Below the pieces are notes generated by a model. The model did not search any database. It saw only the letters and a list, made by a program, of their open reading frames with translations, and was not told the origin of the DNA. Made by a program: the position numbers and the translations under genes. Below, one piece after another: positions 8,462 through 15,519 of a stretch of DNA of 19,356 nt; position 1 is the first letter of the stretch; each line of letters begins with the position of its first letter. Source of the stretch: Candidatus Gerdarchaeota archaeon (lineage in GTDB: Archaea; Asgardarchaeota; Heimdallarchaeia; JABLTI01); contig JAEOUJ010000178.1 in assembly GCA_016839405.1 (NCBI GenBank), forward strand, positions 1 through 19,356. Direction: 5' to 3'.

Positions 8462-8516
8462 TTTGCACCCACCCCGAATGTATAATATATTTACTATTCA
8501 TTATTAATTTATTTTT
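8462..8516 (-). promoter_or_regulatory. Promoter/leader of minus-strand surface-protein gene
   Basis: Read on the minus strand, an AT-rich block (aaaaataaat, then atattatac) leads to attcggggtgggtgc and the ATG. The last part is the same ribosome site as in paralogues 1 and 4. The upstream part is less similar than those two are to each other. Confidence 0.5.
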
Positions 8517-8529
8517 CGTAAAAAAATAG

Positions 8530-8580
8530 AATCAGGACACACACTTCTTCTTGAAGTGTTGGAAGTTCATTTTGTAAGAA
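8530..8580 (+). repeat. Dispersed intergenic repeat, copy 4 (degenerate right end)
   Basis: The copy reads atcaggacacacac, cttcttcttgaag, then ggaagttcattttg. The CTTCT / GGAAG arms still pair with one G-U, but the GGTTCG block is lost. It lies between two minus-strand genes while itself being on the plus strand. The rest of the gap 8462-8689 shows only AT-rich sequence besides the leader. Confidence 0.75.
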
Positions 8581-8689
8581 TTATAATTTGAAACAGGAAT
8601 TGTTATTAAAAAATAGTCGATAATAATATAGCTAAAAGTTTGTTTATCAAAAAAAAGGATAAAATCCCTTAATAAAGGGATTTAAAAAA

Positions 8690-9133
8690 CTATGATCCTT
8701 TGACATCTTCTAATACAAAACCATAACGGTTTACAAATAAAGTGGAAAGATCTACCTTTGCTGTTATATTCATTGTGCATATAGTATCAAAAAATCCATA
8801 ACCAAAAGGATGCATTACATCATCAGGATTATGGGTAATTTCAATATCTCTCAACACCTTAACTTCTATTGTTTCATTTGCATTAACCAATTCAATTTCG
8901 AAATCTTCTGATTCAAAACTAGTAGCTGGTCCATGTTGAATATTTCCTTTCAATTCTTTCAAAGGAAATGGATTTTTATTAAACAAAGAAACAGTAATGG
9001 TAACATTATCACCTTGACGAATATCTGCGGGTTGACCATCTACTAATCTTTGATTCGTTACTGTATTTTTGAAGAAAATATTTGCTTGTATTCCACTTAT
9101 CAAGGCATCTACAGCATTTGTTATTCTTATCAC
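8690..9133 (-). CDS. Small beta-rich protein of unknown function
   Basis: This is a protein of about 147 residues. The first usable start is GTG at 9133, but agaggtg overlaps that codon, so the true start is uncertain. There is a stop nine codons upstream on the minus strand and no better start between. No signal peptide or membrane helix is seen. Alternating polar and hydrophobic residues, with pieces such as GDNVTITVSLFNKNPFPLK, resemble beta-sandwich (CARDB- or Ig-like) domains. This is a fold-level guess only. The upstream repeat copy and paralogue 3 lie beyond its 3' end. I do not assign a function. Confidence 0.7.
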   Translation of the reverse strand: MIRITNAVDALISGIQANIFFKNTVTNQRLVDGQPADIRQGDNVTITVSLFNKNPFPLKELKGNIQHGPATSFESEDFEIELVNANETIEVKVLRDIEITHNPDDVMHPFGYGFFDTICTMNITAKVDLSTLFVNRYGFVLEDVKGS

Positions 9134-9159
9134 CTCTTTATGAAATCTAGAGGAGGTTT

Positions 9160-9234
9160 ATGAATAATGATTACTTCCAATTCACAGAAAGAAGTAAATA
9201 CCCTCCAAGTAATATAAAAACTCTTTTCCTTTAA
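9160..9234 (+). CDS. Possible 24-residue small ORF with a strong ribosome site
   Basis: The sequence agaggaggttt stands directly before ATG at 9160, and a 24-codon frame (MNNDYFQFTERSKYPPSN..., ending LFL) runs to TAA at 9234. The Shine-Dalgarno is as good as those of the clear genes. Length and lack of homology leave it weak. It diverges from the minus-strand gene at 9133, so the GGAGG may instead be chance. Confidence 0.2.
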   Translation: MNNDYFQFTERSKYPPSNIKTLFL

Positions 9235-9315
9235 AATTTTGTGCCGGGACAAAAATATTTATGTTTAAAAAAAATATTTCACCAAAATTCTGTAGGAAAT
9301 GTAAAAGCAATATTT

Positions 9316-9424
9316 GATCTTTTTATTTTGTCGTCAGAAACAGATTAAGTGCAATTAGAATAAGATACTCAGGATACACACTTCTTCTTGAAGGTCTAGA
9401 AGTCCGGTTCGGGAAGGACATGCT
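9316..9424 (+). repeat. Dispersed intergenic repeat, copy 5 (long form)
   Basis: This is a full-length copy. The left module gatctttttattttgtcg...agaaacagatta spans 9316-9347, a spacer follows, and the core gatactcaggatacacac ... ggttcgggaaggacatgct spans 9364-9424. Arms GTCC / GGAC and CTTCT / AGAAG are intact. A weak outer pairing is actca (9366-9370) with tgagt about 65 bp downstream. It lies in the 488-bp gap 9134-9621; apart from this copy and a doubtful 24-codon ORF I see only AT-rich sequence there. Confidence 0.88.
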
Positions 9425-9621
9425 ATTTAATTTTGAGTTTATGGTTTTTATCGGAAAATTTGTGGGAAAATTATTTGAACATAAATTACTTAACTATTTT
9501 GGGAAGATAGTCACATACAATTATTTACTTTTGAATTGGAAAAGTGAATAGGAGATTACTCATTATTGAGAAATGAATGTCTTCTCATCTAAAATTCCCA
9601 AAGCTAATAAGGAGGGTTGAT

Positions 9622-10347
9622 ATGCCAAGTGGGAAATTAGTGTTAATTATACCAAAGAAGGTAACTGAAGAAGGTATAGAGAAGTTAAGCAAAGAGCTTG
9701 AAGAAAATAAAGTTGAAATCTTAGGAAAAGATGAGAACCTAATTATCGCAAAATGGGATAATGAAACTAAGAAAGCTGTAGGTAAAGGACTAAGTATCAA
9801 AAGCTTCCATCCTGAAAAGATTAAAAATTCAATACTCAAAGAGCTTCCAGAATCATCAGCACGTATTGGTCATCTGTGGAATTGGAGCATAGACAAGAAG
9901 GGTAAAAAAGTTACTGAAAAAGAAGTTAATGAATTAATGAAAAAACTTCACTTAGAAATAAAAGACGATCAAGTGACTGACAAATTAACTAAAAAAGTCA
10001 TCGGGAAACTAGAAAAAAGTGAAGAAGAAAAAGGAGAAGGAAATTGGTACTTGTATCAAATCAGAGGATGGCAAAGAATACCAGGTTGGTTCGGATATTG
10101 GGAGAAAATCTATTGCTGGACATATACTTACACTAATAGCACACGAACAAGTCGCTTAACAGTAGATTACCTTCTCGCAGAAGTTGATGGTCCTAATCAT
10201 TATGCCTGGGATTCTCGTTATCAAGGTTCGGTTGCTTATGCAGAACATTGGGTATATATTTGGTTAGGTATTGGTGCTGGCGGTACTGCTCATTCACATG
10301 CAAGAGAGGGTTCAAGTAGTCTTGACCTTACAAATAGGATATTGTAA
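9622..10347 (+). CDS. Orphan two-part protein: charged N-terminal half, aromatic C-terminal half
   Basis: This is a 241-residue protein from ATG 9622, chosen because aaggaggg precedes it with good spacing; an in-frame ATG at 9577 lacks a site. Residues 1-140 are rich in Lys and Glu with alternating strands and helices and end in a highly charged linker. Residues 141-241 are very different: many Trp and Tyr (for example IRGWQRIPGWFGYW), Thr/Ser-rich strands, then a small-residue segment (LGIGAGGTAHSHAREG) with three histidines. It has no signal peptide, no membrane helix and one cysteine (C165). I recognise no family. The C-terminal half could be a beta-rich binding or exported domain; that is a guess from composition. 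It is followed by the NTF2-like gene on the same strand with a 250-bp gap, so a shared transcript is not certain. Confidence 0.8.
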   Translation: MPSGKLVLIIPKKVTEEGIEKLSKELEENKVEILGKDENLIIAKWDNETKKAVGKGLSIKSFHPEKIKNSILKELPESSARIGHLWNWSIDKKGKKVTEKEVNELMKKLHLEIKDDQVTDKLTKKVIGKLEKSEEEKGEGNWYLYQIRGWQRIPGWFGYWEKIYCWTYTYTNSTRTSRLTVDYLLAEVDGPNHYAWDSRYQGSVAYAEHWVYIWLGIGAGGTAHSHAREGSSSLDLTNRIL

Positions 10348-10460
10348 TGAAGAATAATTAATGGAAAATGAAATGGTTATTCAAGTGGTAGATGTAATAA
10401 AAGACAAAGTTGAGCACAAATGTTTCAATGATTCTTTTATAATTCTACCATTTCTTCTTT

Positions 10461-10477
10461 TTAATGAATTTCATTAA
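10461..10477. repeat. Short perfect palindrome between two genes
   Basis: The arms ttaatgaa and ttcattaa surround a single T. It may be a weak hairpin or a protein-binding operator in the gap 10348-10597. This is the only longer gap besides 15249-15519 that lacks a repeat core. Nothing else is seen there apart from a 38-codon frame without ribosome site. Confidence 0.25.
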
Positions 10478-10597
10478 GAAATTATTTTCCATGAAATAAC
10501 TTGAGTGATAATTCAAAACGTTTAAGTGAAAACAAGAAGCTAATATTGCGGAAATTTTTCAGCAAGGGAGAAGAATTGTAGCATGGAGGGTGACACA

Positions 10598-10960
10598 GTG
10601 GTGACAAATCCACAAGTTGAGAAAGAAATTAAAAATCTTCTAAATAAAATATTTGAAAGTATGAAAAAGAAGGATATTAAAGCGTACTTATCTTTTCTTG
10701 ATGAAAGTGAACATATCGTAGCTTATGGATCAGAACCTGGCGAAAGATTTGTTGGCTACAATAATATTAAGGAAGCAATCAAAAAAGATTGGGAACGCTA
10801 TGATGAGCTTGCCCTTACAATAGAATGTCTAAAAATCGGTTCAAAAGGGAATGTTGCCTGGGTGGCTTCTGAAGTTCTTGTTAACCTCAAATTTGGAGGG
10901 CAAGAAATGAGCGCCCCTGCTAGGAATACTATGGTTTTCATTAAGAAAAATGGCAAGTAG
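10598..10960 (+). CDS. NTF2/SnoaL-like domain protein, cut short by an in-frame TAG
   Basis: The product is about 120 residues from GTG 10598, preferred because ggagggtga precedes it (ATG 10583 is in frame but overlaps that site). The sequence has the NTF2/SnoaL_3-like (nuclear shuttle-like ketosteroid isomerase) pattern: an N-terminal helix pair with KKDIKAYLSFLDE, a GERFVGYNNIKEAI segment, then strands NVAWVASEVLV and NTMVFIKKNGK. Family members normally continue directly with a Trp and a final strand. Here the codon after NGK is TAG, and the same frame then reads KLIQGHFSLP, just such an ending, up to a TAG at 11012. So this is a nonsense mutation of TGG to TAG, a decaying gene, a base error, or readthrough. 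Catalytic function cannot be inferred; many such proteins are small-ligand binders. Confidence 0.75.
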   Translation: MVTNPQVEKEIKNLLNKIFESMKKKDIKAYLSFLDESEHIVAYGSEPGERFVGYNNIKEAIKKDWERYDELALTIECLKIGSKGNVAWVASEVLVNLKFGGQEMSAPARNTMVFIKKNGK

Positions 10961-11014
10961 AAATTAATTCAAGGACATTTCTCACTCCCAATAGCTACCT
11001 CAGAAGGCATGTAG
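10961..11014 (+). pseudogene. In-frame C-terminal remnant of the NTF2-like gene
   Basis: These 17 sense codons follow the premature TAG in the same frame, starting KLIQGHFSLP and ending GM before TAG at 11012-11014. They match the expected last beta-strand of the SnoaL-like domain. The terminator hairpin starts only 15 bp after this second stop, which supports 11014 as the original gene end. Confidence 0.6.
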
Positions 11015-11029
11015 TCTACTTTCTTCTTT

Positions 11030-11074
11030 AGAGGTCTTCTTTTTCCTAAAGATCTCTGAATTATTTTTTTTTTT
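11030..11074 (+). terminator. Intrinsic-type terminator after the NTF2-like gene
   Basis: The arms agaggtctt (11030-11038) and aagatctct (11049-11057) pair over 9 bp with one G-U. They are followed by a run of 11 T at 11064-11074. It is the clearest terminator in the window and marks the end of the upstream plus-strand unit. Confidence 0.8.
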
Positions 11075-11102
11075 GATTTTAAATATCTAATTTATCTTGA
11101 AC

Positions 11103-11207
11103 GATCTTTTTATTTTGATGTTAGAAAAAATCAGTGAAATAAGATGCTCAGGACACACACTTCTTCTTGAAGGGCTAGTAGTACGGTTCGTGAAGGACAC
11201 GCTGAGG
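11103..11207 (+). repeat. Dispersed intergenic repeat, copy 6 (long form)
   Basis: The left module gatctttttattttgatg is at 11103, and the core gatgctcaggacacacac ... ggttcgtgaaggacacgctgagg at 11143-11207. An outer stem pairs ctcag (11147-11151) with ctgag (11202-11206), closing the whole core. The 3' hairpin arm is changed to GTAC and the inner arm to AGTAG, so the inner pairs are weakened. The gap 11015-11508 holds this copy and the terminator; between 11208 and 11496 I see nothing but AT-rich sequence. Confidence 0.88.
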
Positions 11208-11508
11208 TGGTAAGTACCTGATAACTGATATTAGATTATAATGATAATTTTTTCTCTTACTAATTCTTCATCCAAATAGTTGTTTATCGTATTTCCCCGA
11301 TAATTTTGCTAAAAAAACTAATTGATAATAAAATGGAAAAATAAATAAAACAAAGTGAGATTATGTTTTTGAGGAACGAATGGTTAGGATTTTCATTAAA
11401 ATAGATACAGGAAATGGCTAAGGATTCCTCGATCTTTAATTGTTAATTTTAAATTTCATTTATAGTTTAGTTAGTAATGAATTAATTACAAAAAAATGGA
11501 GGACTTAT

Positions 11509-12147
11509 TTGAACAATAAATTAAAAAAAATATTAATGATGAGTATTTTATTAATCACTAATTTTGTTTTACTTTCCTCTGCAAGTTATTTGGCTTCTAA
11601 CAGACAATTCGATATTGATTGGATATTTCCATATGATGATGCAATTGTTAAAACAAGAATACGATTTTTCGGTCAGTTTTGGACTGATTTATGTGAACTT
11701 CCACCTGGTACAACATGTGATGATTTTAGAAGTGGATATGTAGGTAATTATAGTGATTTTAATTATATAGGTGTCTATATTATGATTGGATTATCTTTTG
11801 TATCATTACTGATTGGCATTGTGTTTACATTCAAACCTAAAATAAGTTGTATAATTAATATCGTTGGAGCATTTTTTGGATTGGTTGCACTGGGGTTATT
11901 TATACCATTACGTAATAATATAAATCATCCTCTTACAGATTTCTTTTCAAATTTTGACCCAGCATTACAGCTTACAGCTGCATTCTATTTTAGTATCATA
12001 ATTTTCATCACAATTCTTGTCATTGGAATAATTACTCTTTACAAAAATTTCAGTCCTAAATATCTTGAAAAAGAGGTAGAAGTCCTTGAAGAAAAATTAT
12101 CAGAACGTTCTAGTAAAAGATTATCTGATATCAGTCAAGAAAAATAA
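11509..12147 (+). CDS. Four-helix membrane protein with claudin-like first loop
   Basis: This is a 212-residue protein from TTG 11509, supported by atggagga just upstream; a longer TTG start at 11440 has no site. Membrane helices lie at about 8-28, 87-108, 111-134 and 157-178, with the first loop of about 58 residues and a charged C-terminal tail with a coiled-coil-like KEVEVLEEKLSER. The first loop has W38, then GQFW (55-58), C62 and C70. Eukaryotic claudin/PMP22 proteins share this topology and the order W...GLW..C...C (claudin-1: W30, GLW 49-51, C54, C64); the W-to-first-C distance, 24, is the same. This resemblance is read by eye and may be convergence. The C62-C70 pair would form an outer disulfide. 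No other function is suggested by the neighbours. Confidence 0.8.
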   Translation: MNNKLKKILMMSILLITNFVLLSSASYLASNRQFDIDWIFPYDDAIVKTRIRFFGQFWTDLCELPPGTTCDDFRSGYVGNYSDFNYIGVYIMIGLSFVSLLIGIVFTFKPKISCIINIVGAFFGLVALGLFIPLRNNINHPLTDFFSNFDPALQLTAAFYFSIIIFITILVIGIITLYKNFSPKYLEKEVEVLEEKLSERSSKRLSDISQEK

Positions 12148-12213
12148 AAAATGAAATAAAAAATGAACTCATCTTCTAACAATTACATCCTCTCCCAAAT
12201 AATAACAATACTT

Positions 12214-12279
12214 GATGCAACAGGACACACACTTCTTCTTTAAGGTCTAGAAGTCCAATTCGGTAATGACACGCTGAAG
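12214..12279 (+). repeat. Dispersed intergenic repeat, copy 7
   Basis: The leader gatgcaacagg is the same as in copy 1. Then come acacacttcttctttaagg, agaagtccaattcggtaa and gacacgctgaagt. The CTTCT / AGAAG stem is intact; the GTCC / TGAC pair is broken at one place. It lies between two convergent genes. The surrounding gap 12148-12444 shows only AT-rich sequence and a loose aaatctc / gagattt inverted pair before the minus-strand gene's end. Confidence 0.85.
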
Positions 12280-12420
12280 TTAATTATTTGGAATCTCAGG
12301 ATAATGTTTAGGGGGAAATAGGCAGTAATTTTTTTTACTAATAATTCTCTTTGATGGGAGATAGAGTAAGTAATAAATCTCATTATGGAAAATAAAATTA
12401 AGCTTAAAAATAAGAGATTT

Positions 12421-12444
12421 TTTTAGAAAAGAAAAAAAGAAAAA
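12421..12444 (-). terminator. T-rich tract after the minus-strand membrane gene
   Basis: Directly after the stop, the minus strand reads tttttctttttttctttt and then ctaaaa. Archaeal RNA polymerase can end at such T-rich tracts without a hairpin. The assignment rests on composition and position. Confidence 0.4.
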
Positions 12445-12924
12445 TTAGTTGAGTTCGATACTTTTACTTATACCACCTAGAAATCCAGAAAGAGCATTCA
12501 ATAAAAGAGAAATAACTGTAAAAACAACACAAATAAGCAAACCATGTCCCCAGATAAAACGACTTGTAACATCAGTAATATAATCACTCATATCAACACC
12601 AAAAGTTGTAAAGAAGAATAAATTATATTTATGATCCCAATAGAAAGTACTAATAATCAAGACCATACTGAAAATAAAGAATCCTAAACTTGCAAACAAA
12701 CCACTAAAAACACCTAATTTTGCATTACAAACAATTCGACCTGCAATAAATCCTCCAACAGGTATTACACAAACAAATGCAAATAATGTTATTTTACCAC
12801 CTCCTGATCCTCCTATATAATAAGGCGCAATTGCATAAATGAAATAGATAAGAGTAAATAACAAGAAGCTAGTAAAAGCTCCAACAATAGATGAAATAAA
12901 TACAGAAGAAACGTTTTTTTTCAT
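12445..12924 (-). CDS. Four-helix integral membrane protein, unknown function
   Basis: This is a 159-residue protein. ATG at 12924 is preferred over GTG at 12939 because gtgagga stands just before it on the minus strand. There are four predicted membrane helices (about 7-36, 41-62, 68-95, 124-150). Small-residue motifs, GGFIAGRIV in helix 2, KLGVFSGLFASLGFF in helix 3 and SGFLGG at the end, resemble small archaeal membrane families of the DUF5518/TIGR04086 kind. This is a resemblance, not an identification. The loop after helix 1 has a GGSGGGK stretch. It is convergent with the claudin-like gene, so the two do not share a transcript. Confidence 0.75.
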   Translation of the reverse strand: MKKNVSSVFISSIVGAFTSFLLFTLIYFIYAIAPYYIGGSGGGKITLFAFVCVIPVGGFIAGRIVCNAKLGVFSGLFASLGFFIFSMVLIISTFYWDHKYNLFFFTTFGVDMSDYITDVTSRFIWGHGLLICVVFTVISLLLNALSGFLGGISKSIELN

Positions 12925-12992
12925 ATTTTCCTCACACACTGTTTATTATATTTTCACTTCTTCAAAATGAAGTAGTAATTAAAAAGCAAAAA

Positions 12993-13011
12993 TGCTTCTA
13001 AAAAGGAAGCA
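12993..13011. repeat. Short hairpin upstream of the minus-strand membrane gene
   Basis: The arms tgcttc and gaagca (plus a T-G pair) surround a loop of five A. It lies in the 461-bp gap 12925-13385. A second weak inverted pair (acttc / gaagt) lies just left of it. Between 13012 and 13175 I see no gene or other structure. Confidence 0.3.
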
Positions 13012-13175
13012 AGTATAATCCTCCCTACACTATATATATTTAATATACTAAAAAAGATAACGGAAAAAATTTACGACAGAAACTGTTATTTATCTAAATC
13101 TATTGTTGTAACGCATTCTATTTCGTTCCCCATAGCCTGAACCACAATTCATACGAATATGTCCTTTTCTTAAGT

Positions 13176-13306
13176 GGTCTTTTTATTTTGTCGTCGGAAA
13201 CAGATTAGTCTTAACTAAAAGGTAGTAAGAATATAAAAAATAAAATGCAAAGCACACACTTCCTCTTTAAGGTCTAGAAGTCCGGTTCGTGAAGGACACG
13301 CTTAGG
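13176..13306 (+). repeat. Dispersed intergenic repeat, copy 8 (long form)
   Basis: The left module ggtctttttattttgtcg with cggaaacagatta is at 13176-13207. A spacer longer than in copies 5 and 6 follows, then the core from 13245: atgcaaagcacacac, ttcctctttaagg, agaagtccggttcgtgaa and ggacacgct. The GTCC / GGAC hairpin is intact. It lies 80 bp upstream of paralogue 4, matching the place of copy 2 before paralogue 1. Confidence 0.88.
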
Positions 13307-13324
13307 AGAGATTCTTGAGTTTTT

Positions 13325-13379
13325 TTCACCAAAAAATAAATGAATTCTAAAGTTCAATTATATACACTTTCGGGGTGGG
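13325..13379 (+). promoter_or_regulatory. Conserved promoter/leader of surface-protein paralogue 4
   Basis: This is nearly identical to the leader at 1866-1921: taaatgaattctaaagt at 13337-13353, then tatatacac, then ttcggggtggg just before ATG 13386. The TATA-like tatata is too close to the ATG if the GGGGTGGG is in the transcript. The AT-rich aaaaaataaat further up is therefore the better TATA candidate. Unresolved from sequence alone. Confidence 0.55.
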
Positions 13380-13385
13380 TGCTAA

Positions 13386-15248
13386 ATGAGAAAAACAAGA
13401 AAAAGTTTGATACTAATAATTATGCTAATCATATTTATTTTTGTTAAACCAATGAATTTTGAAGCGAAAAAAGAAGAAATAACAAAAGACATTGAATTTC
13501 TACCTCAAGCAATGGGAGTGTATGAAAAATGGAATTACACAACAGAAACTGTAATCAAATCATCACCAACGGTTATTGATCTTGATGGCGATGGTTTTCT
13601 AGAAGTACTTGTTGGTTCAGATGGTAATTACACATATTGTTTTAATCATACTGGTGGTCTAGAATGGAAATATAAGACAGAGCGTGTAGGTTGGTCCTCA
13701 CCTTGTGTAGCTGATTTAGATGGAGATAACATGCTAGAAGTTTTGATAAGTTCATTTGATGCGAATAAACTTTTTTGTTTAAACCACTCTGGTGGTTTGG
13801 AATGGAGCTATGCTGTAGGAGATCATGTAGGTTCTACTCCAGCGGTCGCTGATCTTGAAGGGGATGGTAAACAAGAAGTTTTAGTTGGATCAGATGATGG
13901 CAATCTTTATTGTATAAGTCATTTAGGAAATAAAAAATGGAATTACACAACTGGTGGTTTTATTCATTCTTCACCTGCAATTGCTGACCTTGATTGGGAC
14001 GGTACATTAGAAATACTTGTAGGTTCAAGCGATGGTAATTTTTATTGTTTGAATCACAAAGGAGTAGCAGAATGGAGCTATACAATTGGAGGAAATATTT
14101 TCTGTTCTCCTACTATTGCAGATATTGATGCAGATGGTTCTTTGGAAGTATTGGTAGGATCTTCAGCACCTATTTTTCCTAATGGTTTTTACTGCTTCAA
14201 TAATACTGGGGTAGAATGGAGTAAATTTTTTGATGGTATATATACTTCTCCAGCTGTAGCTGATCTTGATGGAGATGGACTAATGGAAGTCCTTTTTGGA
14301 TTGGATTTGAGTTGGCTTATCGGTTTAGATTGTTTTGGTACATATACTTATACGTATAGTAGTTTTAATTCGGTACATTCCTCTCCTGCAATTGCGGATC
14401 TTGATGGGGATGGCAAACTGGAAGTGTTATTTGGTGATCATAGCGGTGTGCTTTGGTGTTATAATTACACAAGTTATTATAGGTGGCACTATGATGCAGG
14501 TGGTCAAATTTTATCTTCTCCAGCTGTGGCTGATTTAGATGGCGATGGTATTCTAGAAATTTTGGTAGGATCAACTAATTCCAGATTCTATTGTTTAGGT
14601 TTATCTGGCGTTAGTTCCAGTGGGGATGCTCCTTGGTATTGTTTTCGTGGATCAGCTTTCCGTACTGGGCAGAAAGATAGTGAAAATGATTATTTAGATG
14701 ATTTAACTGAAAGTTTTTACAACACTGATCCTAAAGATCCTGATACTGATCATGATGATCTAAATGATTTCGATGAGATCTTTATTTATCATACTAATCC
14801 TACAGAAAGCGATGTTGACAATGATATATTACTTGACGGCAAAGAACTTGCTGTTGGTACTGATCCCTTTGATGATGATACTGACAATGATGCACTGATT
14901 GATGGTTATGAAGTAAATGGGTTTTACAGCCCATCAAATCCTGGTGCAAATGCTACTGGATATGTACATACTAATCCCCTTAAACCAGACTCAGATGGAG
15001 ATACTTACATTGATAGCGTTGAGATTTATTCTAATACCGATCCAAACGATCCTTTAAGCATTCCAGAACCAGAAACAATAACATTTCCACCGGTTACTGT
15101 TACTCCTCCCCCAGAAACAATAATCATAACTCAAAATAATACCATTACAACGACAGTTGAAACGGGTATCATTTTTTCATCAATTATTATCACAGCAATT
15201 GTTGGAATAACTACCTTAACGCTTCTCCTCAGAAAACGACGAAGATAA
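13386..15248 (+). CDS. Anchored surface protein: eight-repeat propeller head, 5-module stalk (paralogue 4)
   Basis: The 620-residue protein has a signal peptide (about residues 1-26), PQAMGVYEKWNYTT as first-blade signature, and eight propeller repeats to about residue 429. Repeats 5 and 6 have insertions and depart from the family pattern (for example DLSWLIGLDCFG), so this head may have a distinct binding face. Five Asp-rich stalk modules follow; module 4 is extended by a GANATGYVHTNP loop. A PPPETI neck, a membrane helix (about 594-614) and a RKRRR tail end it. The start is fixed by ttcggggtggg. Its leader and upstream repeat resemble those of paralogue 1, so the unit appears to have been copied together with its upstream region. 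A hairpin terminator follows. Confidence 0.9.
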   Translation: MRKTRKSLILIIMLIIFIFVKPMNFEAKKEEITKDIEFLPQAMGVYEKWNYTTETVIKSSPTVIDLDGDGFLEVLVGSDGNYTYCFNHTGGLEWKYKTERVGWSSPCVADLDGDNMLEVLISSFDANKLFCLNHSGGLEWSYAVGDHVGSTPAVADLEGDGKQEVLVGSDDGNLYCISHLGNKKWNYTTGGFIHSSPAIADLDWDGTLEILVGSSDGNFYCLNHKGVAEWSYTIGGNIFCSPTIADIDADGSLEVLVGSSAPIFPNGFYCFNNTGVEWSKFFDGIYTSPAVADLDGDGLMEVLFGLDLSWLIGLDCFGTYTYTYSSFNSVHSSPAIADLDGDGKLEVLFGDHSGVLWCYNYTSYYRWHYDAGGQILSSPAVADLDGDGILEILVGSTNSRFYCLGLSGVSSSGDAPWYCFRGSAFRTGQKDSENDYLDDLTESFYNTDPKDPDTDHDDLNDFDEIFIYHTNPTESDVDNDILLDGKELAVGTDPFDDDTDNDALIDGYEVNGFYSPSNPGANATGYVHTNPLKPDSDGDTYIDSVEIYSNTDPNDPLSIPEPETITFPPVTVTPPPETIIITQNNTITTTVETGIIFSSIIITAIVGITTLTLLLRKRRR

Positions 15249-15254
15249 GTTAAT

Positions 15255-15287
15255 GTGAAAGCAATTAGAACTTTCACTTATTTTTTA
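15255..15287 (+). terminator. Hairpin terminator after paralogue 4
   Basis: The arms gtgaaag (15255-15261) and ctttcac (15271-15277) are followed by ttattttttaaat. The distance from the stop is the same as at the end of paralogue 2, and the arms resemble it (gaaag / ctttc). Confidence 0.7.
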
Positions 15288-15315
15288 AATATTTATAAAG
15301 CAATGTTTCTCTAGC

Positions 15316-15347
15316 GATCTTTTTATTTTGTCGTCGGAAACAGATTA
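15316..15347 (+). repeat. Detached left module of the dispersed repeat
   Basis: The sequence gatctttttattttgtcg followed by tcggaaacagatta is the same as in copies 5 and 8, but no acacacttcttc core follows. The bases 15348-15400 are AT-rich with only loose likeness to a core. It shows the left module is a unit of its own, or that the core was lost here. Confidence 0.8.
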
Positions 15348-15466
15348 AATTCAAATAAGATAAAAAAAGATTGCAAATATTATCTAGAAATCTAATTATA
15401 TAGATGAATATAAGTAAATAATTAAGCTAAAAGTAAATGAACAACATTTATTTAAATTAATTAGTG

Positions 15467-15509
15467 TGTATAAAAACCGTTTTTTGTATTTAATTAGGAA
15501 AAAGGAGGA
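15467..15509 (+). promoter_or_regulatory. Promoter and ribosome site of the coiled-coil protein gene
   Basis: A TATA-like tgtataaaaac (15467-15477) lies about 27 bp before the expected transcript start, and aaaggagga stands at 15501-15509, about 10 bp before ATG 15520. This favours ATG 15520 over the in-frame GTG at 15466, which would overlap the TATA box. Confidence 0.5.
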
Positions 15510-15519
15510 ATTAAAACGG

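Noticed and set aside
9390..9424. Repeat as a tRNA-like remnant because of GGTTCG
   Set aside because: No acceptor, D or anticodon arms, and the loop around GGTTCGGGAA does not fit a T-arm.
10361..10477. 38-codon frame between the orphan gene and the NTF2-like gene
   Set aside because: No ribosome site, ends within an AT-rich palindrome, unremarkable composition.
11143..11207. Repeat as a fragment of group II intron domain V (gtacggttcgtgaag looks similar)
   Set aside because: The matching 5' strand of domain V (GAGCCGUA-like) is absent and only copy 6 has GTACGGTTC; the others read GTCCGGTTC.
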